6,790 nt of DNA from JANXVV01 sp038230975 (GCA_038230975.1 JBBRMF010000280.1:1-6790), one strand, 5' to 3'. Shown: positions 1 to 5,981, counted from the stretch's first letter. The notes: a model not told the origin generated them from the letters alone. Translations and numbers: made by a program.

Positions 1-46
1 AGAATTGATCGCCGCGCGCGACAACGTCGTTCAAAAGATGCTTCAC
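1..46 (-). CDS. Possible 5' end of a minus-strand gene downstream of pyrF (partial)
   Basis: This is a tentative partial gene that runs off the left edge. On the minus strand a GTG codon (46-44) opens a frame reading VKHLLNDVVARGDQF with no stop before the edge. It is preceded, at 7 nt spacing, by the G-rich sequence GGAGGGG, a plausible Shine-Dalgarno site. It would be the third gene of the ClpN-pyrF operon, about 47 nt after the pyrF stop. Only 15 codons are visible, so no family can be named. The opposite strand also has an open frame here (2-97, ending TAA), so the sequence alone does not settle which strand is coding. Confidence 0.2.
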   Translation of the reverse strand, partial: MKHLLNDVVARGDQF

Positions 47-51
47 GCTCT

Positions 52-87
52 GTCCCCTCCCCCCATGAGTACATGGGGGGAGGGGAC
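52..87. terminator. Perfect 16-bp GC-rich hairpin just downstream of pyrF
   Basis: Positions 52-67 (GTCCCCTCCCCCCATG) are the exact reverse complement of 72-87, with a 4-nt loop AGTA at 68-71. It begins 6 nt after the pyrF stop codon on the minus strand, where a terminator would sit. Neither side has a T run, so it is not a canonical intrinsic terminator. It could instead be a 3'-end-stabilising hairpin, a copy of a dispersed palindromic repeat, or a leader structure: the arm that is G-rich on the minus strand contains GGAGGGG, which could be the ribosome-binding site of the next gene. The inverted repeat is certain; its role is not. Confidence 0.5.
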
Positions 88-93
88 CGGAAA

Positions 94-1041
94 TTAATCA
101 TGCGCTTTGAGTACCCCGGCGATATCCGTCTTCATATCGATCACCGCGCGCTCCACGCATTTCTGCCAGTCCCCCGAAATATCCGCATACTTCTTGTCGC
201 GGTGTGCGTACAAAATGCTACGGCTGGCGGAAACCAACGCGCCGTGTCCGTCCTTACTAAATGCGGCACGCGTCATTTCAGCGGTGGCACCCTGGGCACC
301 ATAACCAGGAAGTAAAAAGAAGGATTGGGGAAGCCGTTTGCGAATGGATTGCATCGTATGCGTTTGTGTCGCGCCGACCACTGCGCCGATGCTACTCCAG
401 CCACTGGATCCCACCATGGACGGTTGCGATGCGATGACATGCAGTTTATCCGCCAGCATTTCCGACCAGGTACGGCCATCTTCAAGCTTCACATCCTGCA
501 ACTCTGCCGAGCCGGGATTGCTGGTGCGAACCAGAACGAAAAGACCTTTGCTGTAGTCACGGGCGGTCTTGATAAATGGATCGAGCGTGTCGAGACCCAG
601 CATGGGGTTGACGGTGATGGCATCCGGCAGGCGGATATCATCGTGCTCGTCGAACGGAGGCTCGGCCAGATGTGCCGCAGCATACGCGCTGGCGGTGGAA
701 CCGATGTCGCCGCGCTTGACATCGCCGATCACCAGCAGATCCAGGTCGGCGGCCTCTTGTACAAGACTGTAGTAGGCTTCAACCCCTTCCCAGAGATACT
801 TCTCAAAATACGCCGATTGAAATTTCACGCAGGGAACATAAGGCGCGACCAATTTAAGAACGGCGGTCGTGAAGGCAAAGATGGCGTCGATCGCCGCCTC
901 GGAATCATTGGCATCCCGCTTGGCAGACTCCCCGGCGATCGCGTCGGGAAGCATCTCGAAAATGGGATCAATTCCCACGCAGATCGGTGAACCCTTACGT
1001 TGGATCGCATCCACCAGTCGGTCGCCAAAGAGATCGGTCAT
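94..1041 (-). CDS. pyrF: Orotidine 5'-phosphate decarboxylase, type 2 (PyrF)
   Basis: This enzyme catalyses the last step of de novo UMP synthesis, the decarboxylation of orotidine 5'-phosphate to UMP, in the cytosol. The 315-aa protein fits the long type 2 subfamily. Visible motifs are GIDP (residues 23-26), VKFQSAYFE (72-80), the active-site block IGDVKRGDIGSTASAYA (105-121) with the D107, K109 and D112 charge network, VNPMLG (144-149), RTSNPGS (172-178), VGAT (222-225), the phosphate-binding LPGYGAQG (244-251) and ASRSILYA (272-279). The ATG start at 1041 is supported by AGGAAG overlapping the upstream gene's TAG stop. The gene follows the ClpN-domain gene after 6 nt, so the two are probably cotranscribed and translationally coupled. 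It is complete, with all key residues present. No other pyrimidine gene is in view. Confidence 0.97.
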   Translation of the reverse strand: MTDLFGDRLVDAIQRKGSPICVGIDPIFEMLPDAIAGESAKRDANDSEAAIDAIFAFTTAVLKLVAPYVPCVKFQSAYFEKYLWEGVEAYYSLVQEAADLDLLVIGDVKRGDIGSTASAYAAAHLAEPPFDEHDDIRLPDAITVNPMLGLDTLDPFIKTARDYSKGLFVLVRTSNPGSAELQDVKLEDGRTWSEMLADKLHVIASQPSMVGSSGWSSIGAVVGATQTHTMQSIRKRLPQSFFLLPGYGAQGATAEMTRAAFSKDGHGALVSASRSILYAHRDKKYADISGDWQKCVERAVIDMKTDIAGVLKAHD

Positions 1042-1047
1042 GACTTC

Positions 1048-1497
1048 CTATTCTTCCTCATCGCCCGGCGATTCGACCAGGGCCTGCCGAAGTTGATTTA
1101 CGTCACCGCCGGCGGCGTTGATCGCACTGCGAATAATCGTATGGCCTTCATCGAGCAGCGAAAGCAGCAGGAATCTCGTGGATATTCTTAGTTCTCGCAA
1201 CGCCTGCGCTTTAACGATCGCCCCGTTGATTACGCGCTGGGCCTTGGGAGACAAAGGCAATTCTCCGGTGATGATCGGGGTCTCGATGGCCGTTGGCAAA
1301 TCACGTTTCACCGCAGACTTTAATTCACTCGGACTCAAATGTTGCAATCGTAAAATTCGCTCCGCTTCGCAATCCTCGCAATCAATCACGCCGAGAAAAA
1401 GGTGTTCCGTACCGACAAATTCCTGATGATGCTCGCGCGCACTTTTTTGGCTGCGATCCAGCGTTTGTCGGAGTGTGTCTGTGAAGGCTTCGCGCAT
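1048..1497 (-). CDS. Stand-alone Clp N-terminal (Clp R) domain protein
   Basis: This 149-aa protein consists of the double Clp_N helical repeat that heads ClpA/ClpC/ClpB chaperones. Repeat 1 is about residues 5-54, with FTDTLRQTLDRSQ and the signature FVGTEHLFLGVI (27-38). Repeat 2 is about 81-140, with LSPKAQRVINGAIVKAQAL and the more diverged STRFLLLSLLDEG. No Walker A/B, AAA+ module or UVR motif follows; the protein ends in an acidic tail (GDEEE). In full ClpC this domain binds adaptors and substrates, and stand-alone versions occur, such as plant ClpT. A role as adaptor or modulator of a Clp protease is therefore inferred. The frame is open upstream to an ATG at 1554, but the ATG at 1497 starts the domain directly and has AGGAAGG 9 nt upstream. 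It is the first gene of an operon with pyrF. Confidence 0.9.
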   Translation of the reverse strand: MREAFTDTLRQTLDRSQKSAREHHQEFVGTEHLFLGVIDCEDCEAERILRLQHLSPSELKSAVKRDLPTAIETPIITGELPLSPKAQRVINGAIVKAQALRELRISTRFLLLSLLDEGHTIIRSAINAAGGDVNQLRQALVESPGDEEE

Positions 1498-1610
1498 CGG
1501 TCCTTTCCTTCCTGACTTGATTCCGGAAATCAAAGACGCCACGCGCAATTTCACCCGTGACAGCCGTGTTGCCTGGGCTCATTTCCTTCACTCGCGCTCC
1601 GCCGGGAGGC

Positions 1611-1640
1611 ATCATAGCGGACCGAGTCGCGGTCGTCGAA
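1611..1640 (-). promoter_or_regulatory. Candidate promoter for the ClpN-pyrF operon
   Basis: On the minus strand TATGAT (1616-1611) is a good -10 match. The hexamer 18 nt upstream, TTCGAC (1640-1635), is a poor -35. This would leave a leader of roughly 105 nt before the ATG at 1497. The 220-bp divergent interval 1498-1717 must also hold the promoter for the plus-strand aldo/keto reductase; TAAAAT at 1645-1650 is a possible -10 for it, without a recognisable -35. These are consensus matches by eye only. Confidence 0.22.
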
Positions 1641-1717
1641 CGTCTAAAATACGCTCGGCACATTGGGTTTTCGTGAAGGCTTGCCGCAAGGGTGGGGTGT
1701 CCGGTAGAACCATCACT

Positions 1718-2698
1718 ATGAAATATCGAACTTTCGGTCGGCTGGGTTGGCAGGTGTCGGACATCGGCTTTGGCGCATGGGCGATCGGTGGATCCTGGGG
1801 AGCGCAAAACGATGACGAATCCGTCCGTGCCCTGAACAAAGCATTGGATCTCGGATGCAATTTCATCGACACCGCGCAAGTCTATGGTGACGGTCGCAGC
1901 GAGAAGGTCATCGCAAAAGTGTTGGCTGAGCGAAAAGGCGAACACGTATACGTCGCCACTAAATTCCCACCGACCCCCGAAGGTGAATGGCCACCCACTC
2001 CGTATGACCGCTGCGAAGACCGCTACCCCGAAGCCTATCTTCGCGAGCGACTGGAACGCAGTCTTCGCGATCTTAAGACAGAAACCATTGATCTGGTTCA
2101 ACTGCACACCTGGACCCGCGCCTGGAACCAAAATCCCACGGCCTTGGAGACCTTGCGCAAATTTCAAAAGGAAGGCAAGATTCGCGGCATCGGTATCAGC
2201 ACGCCAGAGCACGATCAGAATTCTCTGATTGAACTGATGCGCGGCGGATGGTTGGATTCCGTTCAGGTCATCTACAATATTTTCGATCAGGAACCCCAAG
2301 CCGAGTTCTTTCCTGCGGCATTGGCTGGCAATGTAGGCGTTATCGTGCGCGTGGCGTTTGATGAAAGCGCGCTCACCGGAAAACTCACCCCGCAGACCAA
2401 ATGGGAAGCCGGCGATTTCCGCAATAACTATTTTGCCGGAGACCGGTTAGATCGAACGGTTGCGCGCGTCGAAAAAATTCGCCAGACCGTGGGGACGGGC
2501 GAACCGGATCTGGCGACTGCCGCCTTGAAGTTCGCGATGAAGCCCAAGGCGGTATCGACGGTCATCCCCGGCATCCGCAGCGTCAGGCAGGCCGAGTTAA
2601 ACTGTGGCGTGAGCGATCAACCGCCGATGAGCGACGAATTAGAACGCACGCTCCGCCCGCACCATTGGCGTAGAGCATTCTGGTATGCGGGGAAATAA
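1718..2698 (+). CDS. Aldo/keto reductase family oxidoreductase
   Basis: This 326-aa cytosolic NAD(P)H-dependent oxidoreductase of the AKR (beta/alpha)8-barrel family reduces carbonyl groups; the substrate is unknown. It opens with the family's MKYRTFGRLGWQVSDIGFG. The catalytic tetrad is visible: D51 and Y56 in FIDTAQVYGDGRSE, K82 in VATKF and H130 in VQLHTW. RGIGIST lies at 156-162, and the C-terminal cofactor signature VIPGIRSVRQAELN at 282-295. Length is normal and no key residue is missing. The frame extends upstream to an ATG at 1475, but that part reads antisense through the ClpN gene. ATG 1718 matches the family start, although its ribosome-binding site is weak; an in-frame GTG at 1697 closely follows AAGGG and is an alternative. 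It is a single-gene unit closed by the terminator at 2707-2740. Confidence 0.93.
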   Translation: MKYRTFGRLGWQVSDIGFGAWAIGGSWGAQNDDESVRALNKALDLGCNFIDTAQVYGDGRSEKVIAKVLAERKGEHVYVATKFPPTPEGEWPPTPYDRCEDRYPEAYLRERLERSLRDLKTETIDLVQLHTWTRAWNQNPTALETLRKFQKEGKIRGIGISTPEHDQNSLIELMRGGWLDSVQVIYNIFDQEPQAEFFPAALAGNVGVIVRVAFDESALTGKLTPQTKWEAGDFRNNYFAGDRLDRTVARVEKIRQTVGTGEPDLATAALKFAMKPKAVSTVIPGIRSVRQAELNCGVSDQPPMSDELERTLRPHHWRRAFWYAGK

Positions 2699-2706
2699 TA
2701 AGATTG

Positions 2707-2740
2707 AAAAGCCCACGGAGTTTTCACCGTGGGCTTTTTT
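2707..2740. terminator. Bidirectional intrinsic terminator between the reductase and PD40 genes
   Basis: GCCCACGG (2711-2718) pairs perfectly with CCGTGGGC (2727-2734) around an 8-nt loop. It is flanked by AAAA on the left (2707-2710) and TTTTTT on the right (2735-2740), so it has a U tract in both directions. It begins 9 nt after the reductase stop. For the convergent minus-strand PD40 gene, the TGA stop (2726-2724) lies in the loop and the last codons form one arm, so the terminator is partly coding. Confidence 0.9.
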
Positions 2741-3695
2741 GAAGCTCTTTCCCAACGGCGACGATTGGCTTCCATGCGGCACGGCTTCCGTCCATGGCAC
2801 ATTGATAGTGCAGCGGTTCGATCACGTGAGCATCGGTACCATCCGGCCGTATCACCCATACAGGCCGCTTATCTCCCGGCTTTTCCGCGTAAACTTTTTC
2901 CGTCCGGTCCTTGTGCTGCCAGTACAACTCATCGGTGAAACGAAACGAGATCCAGTTTCCGTCCGGCGACCAGGTCGCGGGCGTACAAACCTTGTTCAGG
3001 TGCGTCAACTGCCGTGGCGCGTCGGAGCCATCGGCCTGAACAACGAAAAGTTCCAGCGCTTCACCAACTTTATACGAATAGACAATCTGCTTCCCATCCG
3101 GCGACCAACCCGGAAAGATCGCACCCCATTTATTCGCATCCTTCACCAGCAGGTATTTGTCGGAACCATCGGCGTTCATGAACCACACCGATACGCCTCC
3201 CGGCACTTCGCCGGTATAAACAATCTTCGTGCCATCGGGTGAGAAGCAGGGGTCATGGCCGACTCCAAGGATTTTCAAATCCGTTCCATCGGGACGGATG
3301 CTGGCCATCTCCGGCTTTGCGCGGTGAAATCCGAAGACAATGCGATCGCCCACCCAACTGGGCATGTAAGCCACTCCGCTTCCTTTTTCGTGAGTGAGCG
3401 CGCGGACATTGGATCCATCGACATCGCATACGAACAGGTTGTACGTGCCGCCCTCGCGGTTGGATGTGAATGCAATCTGCCGACCGTCCGGCGACCAGCA
3501 CGGGTACCGATCTTCTGAAGACGGGCTGCGGGTAACGTTGGTCGCATCGCCGGTTTCCGGGTCAACAATAAACACTTCCGTGTCGCCGGTTCGGACGCTG
3601 GTCACGAGAAGTTTGTGCCCGGCCAGCTCGCCCGCAAAACAGGACGCCGCCGTCATGAAGGAGACAATGCAACTAAGCGTTGAGGATCGCATCAT
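2724..3695 (-). CDS. Secreted PD40 (WD40-like) beta-propeller protein, TolB-like fold
   Basis: This 323-aa protein has an N-terminal signal sequence (basic R3, hydrophobic stretch, probable cleavage after SCFA near residue 21). Four PD40 repeats follow: CWSPDGRQIAF (66-76), CFSPDGTKIVY (150-160), GWSPDGKQIVY (197-207) and TWSPDGNWISF (241-251). More degenerate blades carry xDGSN, RPDGTD or ADGSD turns, as in RPDGTDAHVIEP near the end. The fold is a TolB-like beta-propeller, usually used for protein or ligand binding in the periplasm or at the surface. It is not TolB itself: no tolQRA or pal genes are present. The ATG at 3695 has AAAGG 8 nt upstream; an ATG at 3692 is next in line. The frame is open upstream to an ATG at 3854, but that part overlaps the DUF4038 gene. 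It follows that gene after 43 nt, so cotranscription is likely. Its ligand is unknown. Confidence 0.9.
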   Translation of the reverse strand: MMRSSTLSCIVSFMTAASCFAGELAGHKLLVTSVRTGDTEVFIVDPETGDATNVTRSPSSEDRYPCWSPDGRQIAFTSNREGGTYNLFVCDVDGSNVRALTHEKGSGVAYMPSWVGDRIVFGFHRAKPEMASIRPDGTDLKILGVGHDPCFSPDGTKIVYTGEVPGGVSVWFMNADGSDKYLLVKDANKWGAIFPGWSPDGKQIVYSYKVGEALELFVVQADGSDAPRQLTHLNKVCTPATWSPDGNWISFRFTDELYWQHKDRTEKVYAEKPGDKRPVWVIRPDGTDAHVIEPLHYQCAMDGSRAAWKPIVAVGKELQKSPR

Positions 3696-3738
3696 GGATT
3701 GAACCTTTCGTGAATTGGATAACTTGCCTGGGAACCGA

Positions 3739-5166
3739 TTATTTCCCTTCGTGTTTGCCAGGTGCCGGATAGTTCTTCGCGGCATCGTCGAGCACGAGTA
3801 CCCAGTCGGTGGCCTCTCCCGGATCGGGAGGGGTAAACTCGTGAATGCCGACATTCGCGAACTCTCCGATCAGCGTTGCCTTCCCGTCGCGCGGATTGAA
3901 CCACCATGCCTTTATTTTTGGCCCGGCGATCTTGTCCATTCGTACGGAGAATGTTCGCCCGACCGGAACGTAGACCATGGCGTACGTGCCATCCGAGTCA
4001 CGGGTCGCCACGAACCGTCGCGTACCCGCTCCGGGGACTGATGTCGGCACATCTGCTGGCGCGATTATTGAGTCATCAGGGATGCGGGTGAGAAACGGAC
4101 GCGATTCAAGGAGTCTCCTCCCATACTGCATCTGAACAGCCCCAGACTGCTCGATGGCCAGGGTCCATGGCATTAAAGGATTGTTGACCGGTTGGCGTCC
4201 CGGTGCATACATCTGCCATACCGAGTGGTGCCCATACGTGTGCCCGCAAGCGCCGCTGAACAGATCCCAATACAAAGGCCGGCGGGTATCTGCCGCGATC
4301 GAATGACCTTTCTCCTTGGCATTGAAGGAAACCGGGTGTCCTTCATAAATCGGCTCACCGTCAATTACGGGTTTGATCGGCACACGATCGTAATCGATGC
4401 GCGTCTGGTCATAGTGTCCGGTGAACTCGACGCCGTGACCGTTCTGGCGCATGTTAAAGTCGAGCCATGGCTCATCGTGGAAGTACTGCGCCGACCCGCG
4501 CCCCCCGTTGGGATGCAGCGTAATCAGGTGCGCGCCACCGTCCCCTTTCTTCAGCCCTAGCGCCATGGCTCGGAGCGTTTGCTTTTGTCGGTCATTTTCG
4601 ACTGCGCGGTCGCCGCCGAGAATCCAGATGATTGGTTTGTCCTTGTAGCGCCGGCCGATGAATTCACCGTAAGGCCCGGCGTTTTCCGGTGTGAAGATGG
4701 ATGTATCTCCGCCTCGATCGGCGTGCCATTTGTCGCCCCAGGTCGGAAGCATTCCCACGTACAGGCCAAGTTGCTCGGCACGATTGACGATCCAGTCGAC
4801 GTGCTTGAAGTATTCTTCGTTTGGCTTGGCGGGGTTGTCATCGAGCAGCGGGATCTGGCCGTAGGCGTTGGGCGCATGCAGTCCGTCGAATTCCGCCAGC
4901 ACCACGGCCTGAATGACGGTGAATCCTTTTTCCGCTCGGTTCTTTAAATAGATGGCGGCGTCTTCGCGGTTGAGTCGGTGGAATATTTCCCAAGCCGTGT
5001 CACCGAGATAAAAAAAAGGTGAGCCATCCCCGTTGACGAGAAATCGGTGGTTGTCGCTGACCCGCAAACCCCCGGCGGCCCAGGCATGGCCGGGTGCCAT
5101 CGTTATGAAAAGTGCCAATGCGATTGCAAGAATGTGGAATAGGCGCGTGAGGCGAATTGCGGTCAT
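3739..5166 (-). CDS. Secreted DUF4038 / apiosidase-like (GH140-type) putative glycoside hydrolase
   Basis: This 475-aa exported protein has a signal peptide (R5 and R8, hydrophobic core HILAIALALFITM, cleavage after GHAWA near residue 30). A DUF4038 TIM-barrel domain follows (about 34-360): LRVSDNHRFLVNGDGSPFFYLGDTAWE has the family's typical opening, then GFTVIQAVVLAEFDG, LGLYVGMLPTWGDKW and WILGGDR (181-187). A C-terminal beta domain (about 365-463) resembles the putative collagen-binding domain that often follows DUF4038 (FVATRDSDGTYAMVYVP, AWWFNPRDGKA). By analogy with the GH140 apiosidase family, D186 in GGD and E271 in DGEP are the likely acid/base and nucleophile. Apiose or another plant or algal sugar as substrate is inference. 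The ATG at 5166 has GGAGGA 9 nt upstream and starts the signal peptide cleanly; ATGs at 5193 and 5190 lie farther upstream. It is the first gene of an operon with the PD40 gene. Confidence 0.92.
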   Translation of the reverse strand: MTAIRLTRLFHILAIALALFITMAPGHAWAAGGLRVSDNHRFLVNGDGSPFFYLGDTAWEIFHRLNREDAAIYLKNRAEKGFTVIQAVVLAEFDGLHAPNAYGQIPLLDDNPAKPNEEYFKHVDWIVNRAEQLGLYVGMLPTWGDKWHADRGGDTSIFTPENAGPYGEFIGRRYKDKPIIWILGGDRAVENDRQKQTLRAMALGLKKGDGGAHLITLHPNGGRGSAQYFHDEPWLDFNMRQNGHGVEFTGHYDQTRIDYDRVPIKPVIDGEPIYEGHPVSFNAKEKGHSIAADTRRPLYWDLFSGACGHTYGHHSVWQMYAPGRQPVNNPLMPWTLAIEQSGAVQMQYGRRLLESRPFLTRIPDDSIIAPADVPTSVPGAGTRRFVATRDSDGTYAMVYVPVGRTFSVRMDKIAGPKIKAWWFNPRDGKATLIGEFANVGIHEFTPPDPGEATDWVLVLDDAAKNYPAPGKHEGK

Positions 5167-5198
5167 CGGATTTGTTCCTCCACCCAACATCATAATGG

Positions 5199-5232
5199 AA
5201 AGCGGAAGAACAGATAGCTGTTCTTCCGCTTT
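5199..5232. terminator. Perfect 15-bp hairpin between the small basic peptide gene and the DUF4038 gene
   Basis: AAAGCGGAAGAACAG (5199-5213) is exactly complementary to 5218-5232, with loop ATAG. On the minus strand it starts 31 nt after the stop of the 24-codon gene and ends 32 nt before the DUF4038 ATG. It could therefore terminate the small gene and also lie in the leader of the hydrolase operon. The U tract is weak on the minus strand (TTTCC, the T's being part of the stem). On the plus strand the stem runs into TTTGCGTTTTT, yet no plus-strand gene ends there. Attenuation or mRNA protection is an alternative role. Confidence 0.65.
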
Positions 5233-5263
5233 GCGTTTTTGGATGATTACATTTCCGTATCAG

Positions 5264-5338
5264 CTATCGCTTGCGGCGATCGCGACGGGCTTTGCGCTTC
5301 TTGCTGCCGATTTTGCGGCGGCGGCGGGGCTTGGCCAT
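5264..5338 (-). CDS. 24-aa extremely basic (Arg/Lys-rich) small protein
   Basis: This tiny gene begins MAKPRRRRKIG, ends ARRDRRKR and stops with TAG. Of 24 residues, 10 are Arg and 6 Lys, with a single acidic residue (D20) and no hydrophobic segment. It therefore cannot be a membrane peptide and probably binds RNA or DNA. The case for a real gene is translational: AAAGGAGA sits 6 nt before the ATG, the best ribosome-binding site in the window, and the small frame is followed by a perfect hairpin. Arginine is encoded mostly by CGC, as in the neighbouring genes. In size and composition it recalls tiny accessory ribosomal proteins such as bL37, bTHX or bS22/AURKAIP1-like proteins, but I cannot show homology. 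An uncharacterised ribosome-associated peptide is the preferred inference. It may be a single-gene unit or the leader of the hydrolase operon. Confidence 0.72.
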   Translation of the reverse strand: MAKPRRRRKIGSKKRKARRDRRKR

Positions 5339-5344
5339 GCGTCG

Positions 5345-5352
5345 TCTCCTTT
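5345..5352 (-). promoter_or_regulatory. Strong Shine-Dalgarno site of the 24-aa basic protein
   Basis: The minus strand reads AAAGGAGA, a near-perfect anti-16S match, ending 6 nt before the ATG at 5338. It decides both the existence and the start of this very short gene. The rest of the 206-bp divergent interval 5339-5544 shows no other gene. It must hold the promoters of this gene and of the thioesterase, but no clear -35/-10 pair stands out on either strand. Confidence 0.7.
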
Positions 5353-5544
5353 CACTGTCGAATGTCAAACGGTCTATCGAGGTCCGGTTCTATGCGTTTC
5401 CAATTTCAAAGAGGAACAGCGTATCGCGGCGAGAGGGATTCGTCTAGCCTTTGACAGCCACTGAATCCAAGAAATCGACTGATTGAGTAGATTCCCCCCT
5501 GAGAATGGTTGCATCCGGCGGTTTGATCGGTCATTTTAGGCCCC

Positions 5545-5958
5545 ATGAACGCCGATTCTTCGCCTCAACTATTGACTGAGCATACTCTTGCAATTCGGGT
5601 GCGCTACCCGGAGGTGGATGCGATGGGATATTTGCACCACAGTCGATTCCTGCAGTATTTCGAAATGGGGCGCATCGAACTTCTGCGAACGCGCGGTCAT
5701 AACTACGGCGACCTCGAGCGCGATGGCATCTTTTTTGTTGTCGTGAAAGTGGAGTGTCGCTACAAGGCCCCCGCGAAATACGATGAAGAATTGCAGCTAA
5801 CCACCCGCATCGCCCGCCAAACCGCCGTCCGAATCGACCATGCGTACGAGCTTCGGCGCGGCCCCACGCTTCTGGCCGAAGGGGCGACGACGATCGCCTG
5901 CGTCGGCAAAGAGGGTCAGTTGCGGGAAATCCCCGAATACCTCGGAAAAACGTCGTGA
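5545..5958 (+). CDS. Acyl-CoA thioesterase, 4HBT hotdog fold (YbgC/FadM-like)
   Basis: This 137-aa cytosolic hotdog-fold protein hydrolyses the thioester of acyl-CoA substrates; the acyl chain is unknown. The 4HBT/YbgC signature is clear: IRVRYPEVDAMGYLHHSRFLQYFEMGRIELLR, residues 17-48, with D25 at the position of the catalytic aspartate, H31/H32 and E40. VKVECRYKAPAKYDEEL follows (about 68-84), and ARQTAVRIDHAYEL pairs the second half of the hotdog. Length is typical. The ATG at 5545 lacks a good Shine-Dalgarno site (only AGG before CCCC), but no better start precedes the conserved block, so initiation may be leaderless-like or weak. YbgC itself normally sits with tol-pal; that cluster is absent, so a general thioesterase is the safer call. 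It ends within a shared hairpin opposite recN. Confidence 0.92.
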   Translation: MNADSSPQLLTEHTLAIRVRYPEVDAMGYLHHSRFLQYFEMGRIELLRTRGHNYGDLERDGIFFVVVKVECRYKAPAKYDEELQLTTRIARQTAVRIDHAYELRRGPTLLAEGATTIACVGKEGQLREIPEYLGKTS

Positions 5959-5981
5959 AAAGATGATTATTTCCTCACGAC
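5952..5981. terminator. Bidirectional hairpin formed by the convergent stop-codon regions of the thioesterase and recN
   Basis: GTCGTGA (5952-5958) pairs exactly with TCACGAC (5975-5981) across a 16-nt loop whose ends (AAA and TT) can add imperfect pairs. The left arm holds the thioesterase stop TGA (5956-5958). The right arm holds the recN stop (TGA on the minus strand, 5977-5975). The minus strand continues GTTTTT after the stem and the plus strand TTTAATTTA, giving U-rich tails in both directions. The stem is short, so strength is uncertain. Confidence 0.7.

Noticed and set aside
2..97. Possible 3' end of a plus-strand gene (ends TAA at 95-97) with protein-like start ELIAARDNVV
   Set aside because: It would run through the 16-bp hairpin and overlap the pyrF end, with a Pro-rich then Gly-rich tail dictated by the hairpin. 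It is not excluded, but less supported than the minus-strand alternative.
325..990. 221-codon plus-strand open frame inside pyrF
   Set aside because: It is the antisense of pyrF, whose motifs are unmistakable; it shows no protein-family pattern.
1382..2299. Long minus-strand open frame of 305 codons across the ClpN start and the reductase
   Set aside because: It is antisense to the well-supported aldo/keto reductase and lacks any recognisable domain or ribosome-binding site; a shadow frame.
3815..3835. Local inverted repeat (CTCCCG...CGGGAG) near the end of the DUF4038 gene
   Set aside because: It is short and within coding sequence for conserved C-terminal residues, with no T run; a chance dyad.
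5033..5464. 143-codon plus-strand open frame across the DUF4038 start and the small gene
   Set aside because: Its first part is antisense to the signal-peptide region of the hydrolase and its middle antisense to the basic peptide; no ribosome-binding site or family resemblance.
5451..5480. TTGACA at 5451-5456 as a -35 box for the thioesterase
   Set aside because: No acceptable -10 lies 16-18 nt downstream (best TCGACT, 3 of 6), so a promoter cannot be supported.
2724..5958. TolB-like propeller and YbgC-like thioesterase suggesting a tol-pal locus
   Set aside because: No tolQ, tolR, tolA or pal gene is present. The two genes lie on opposite strands about 1.9 kb apart with the hydrolase between them, and the propeller carries only generic PD40 repeats.
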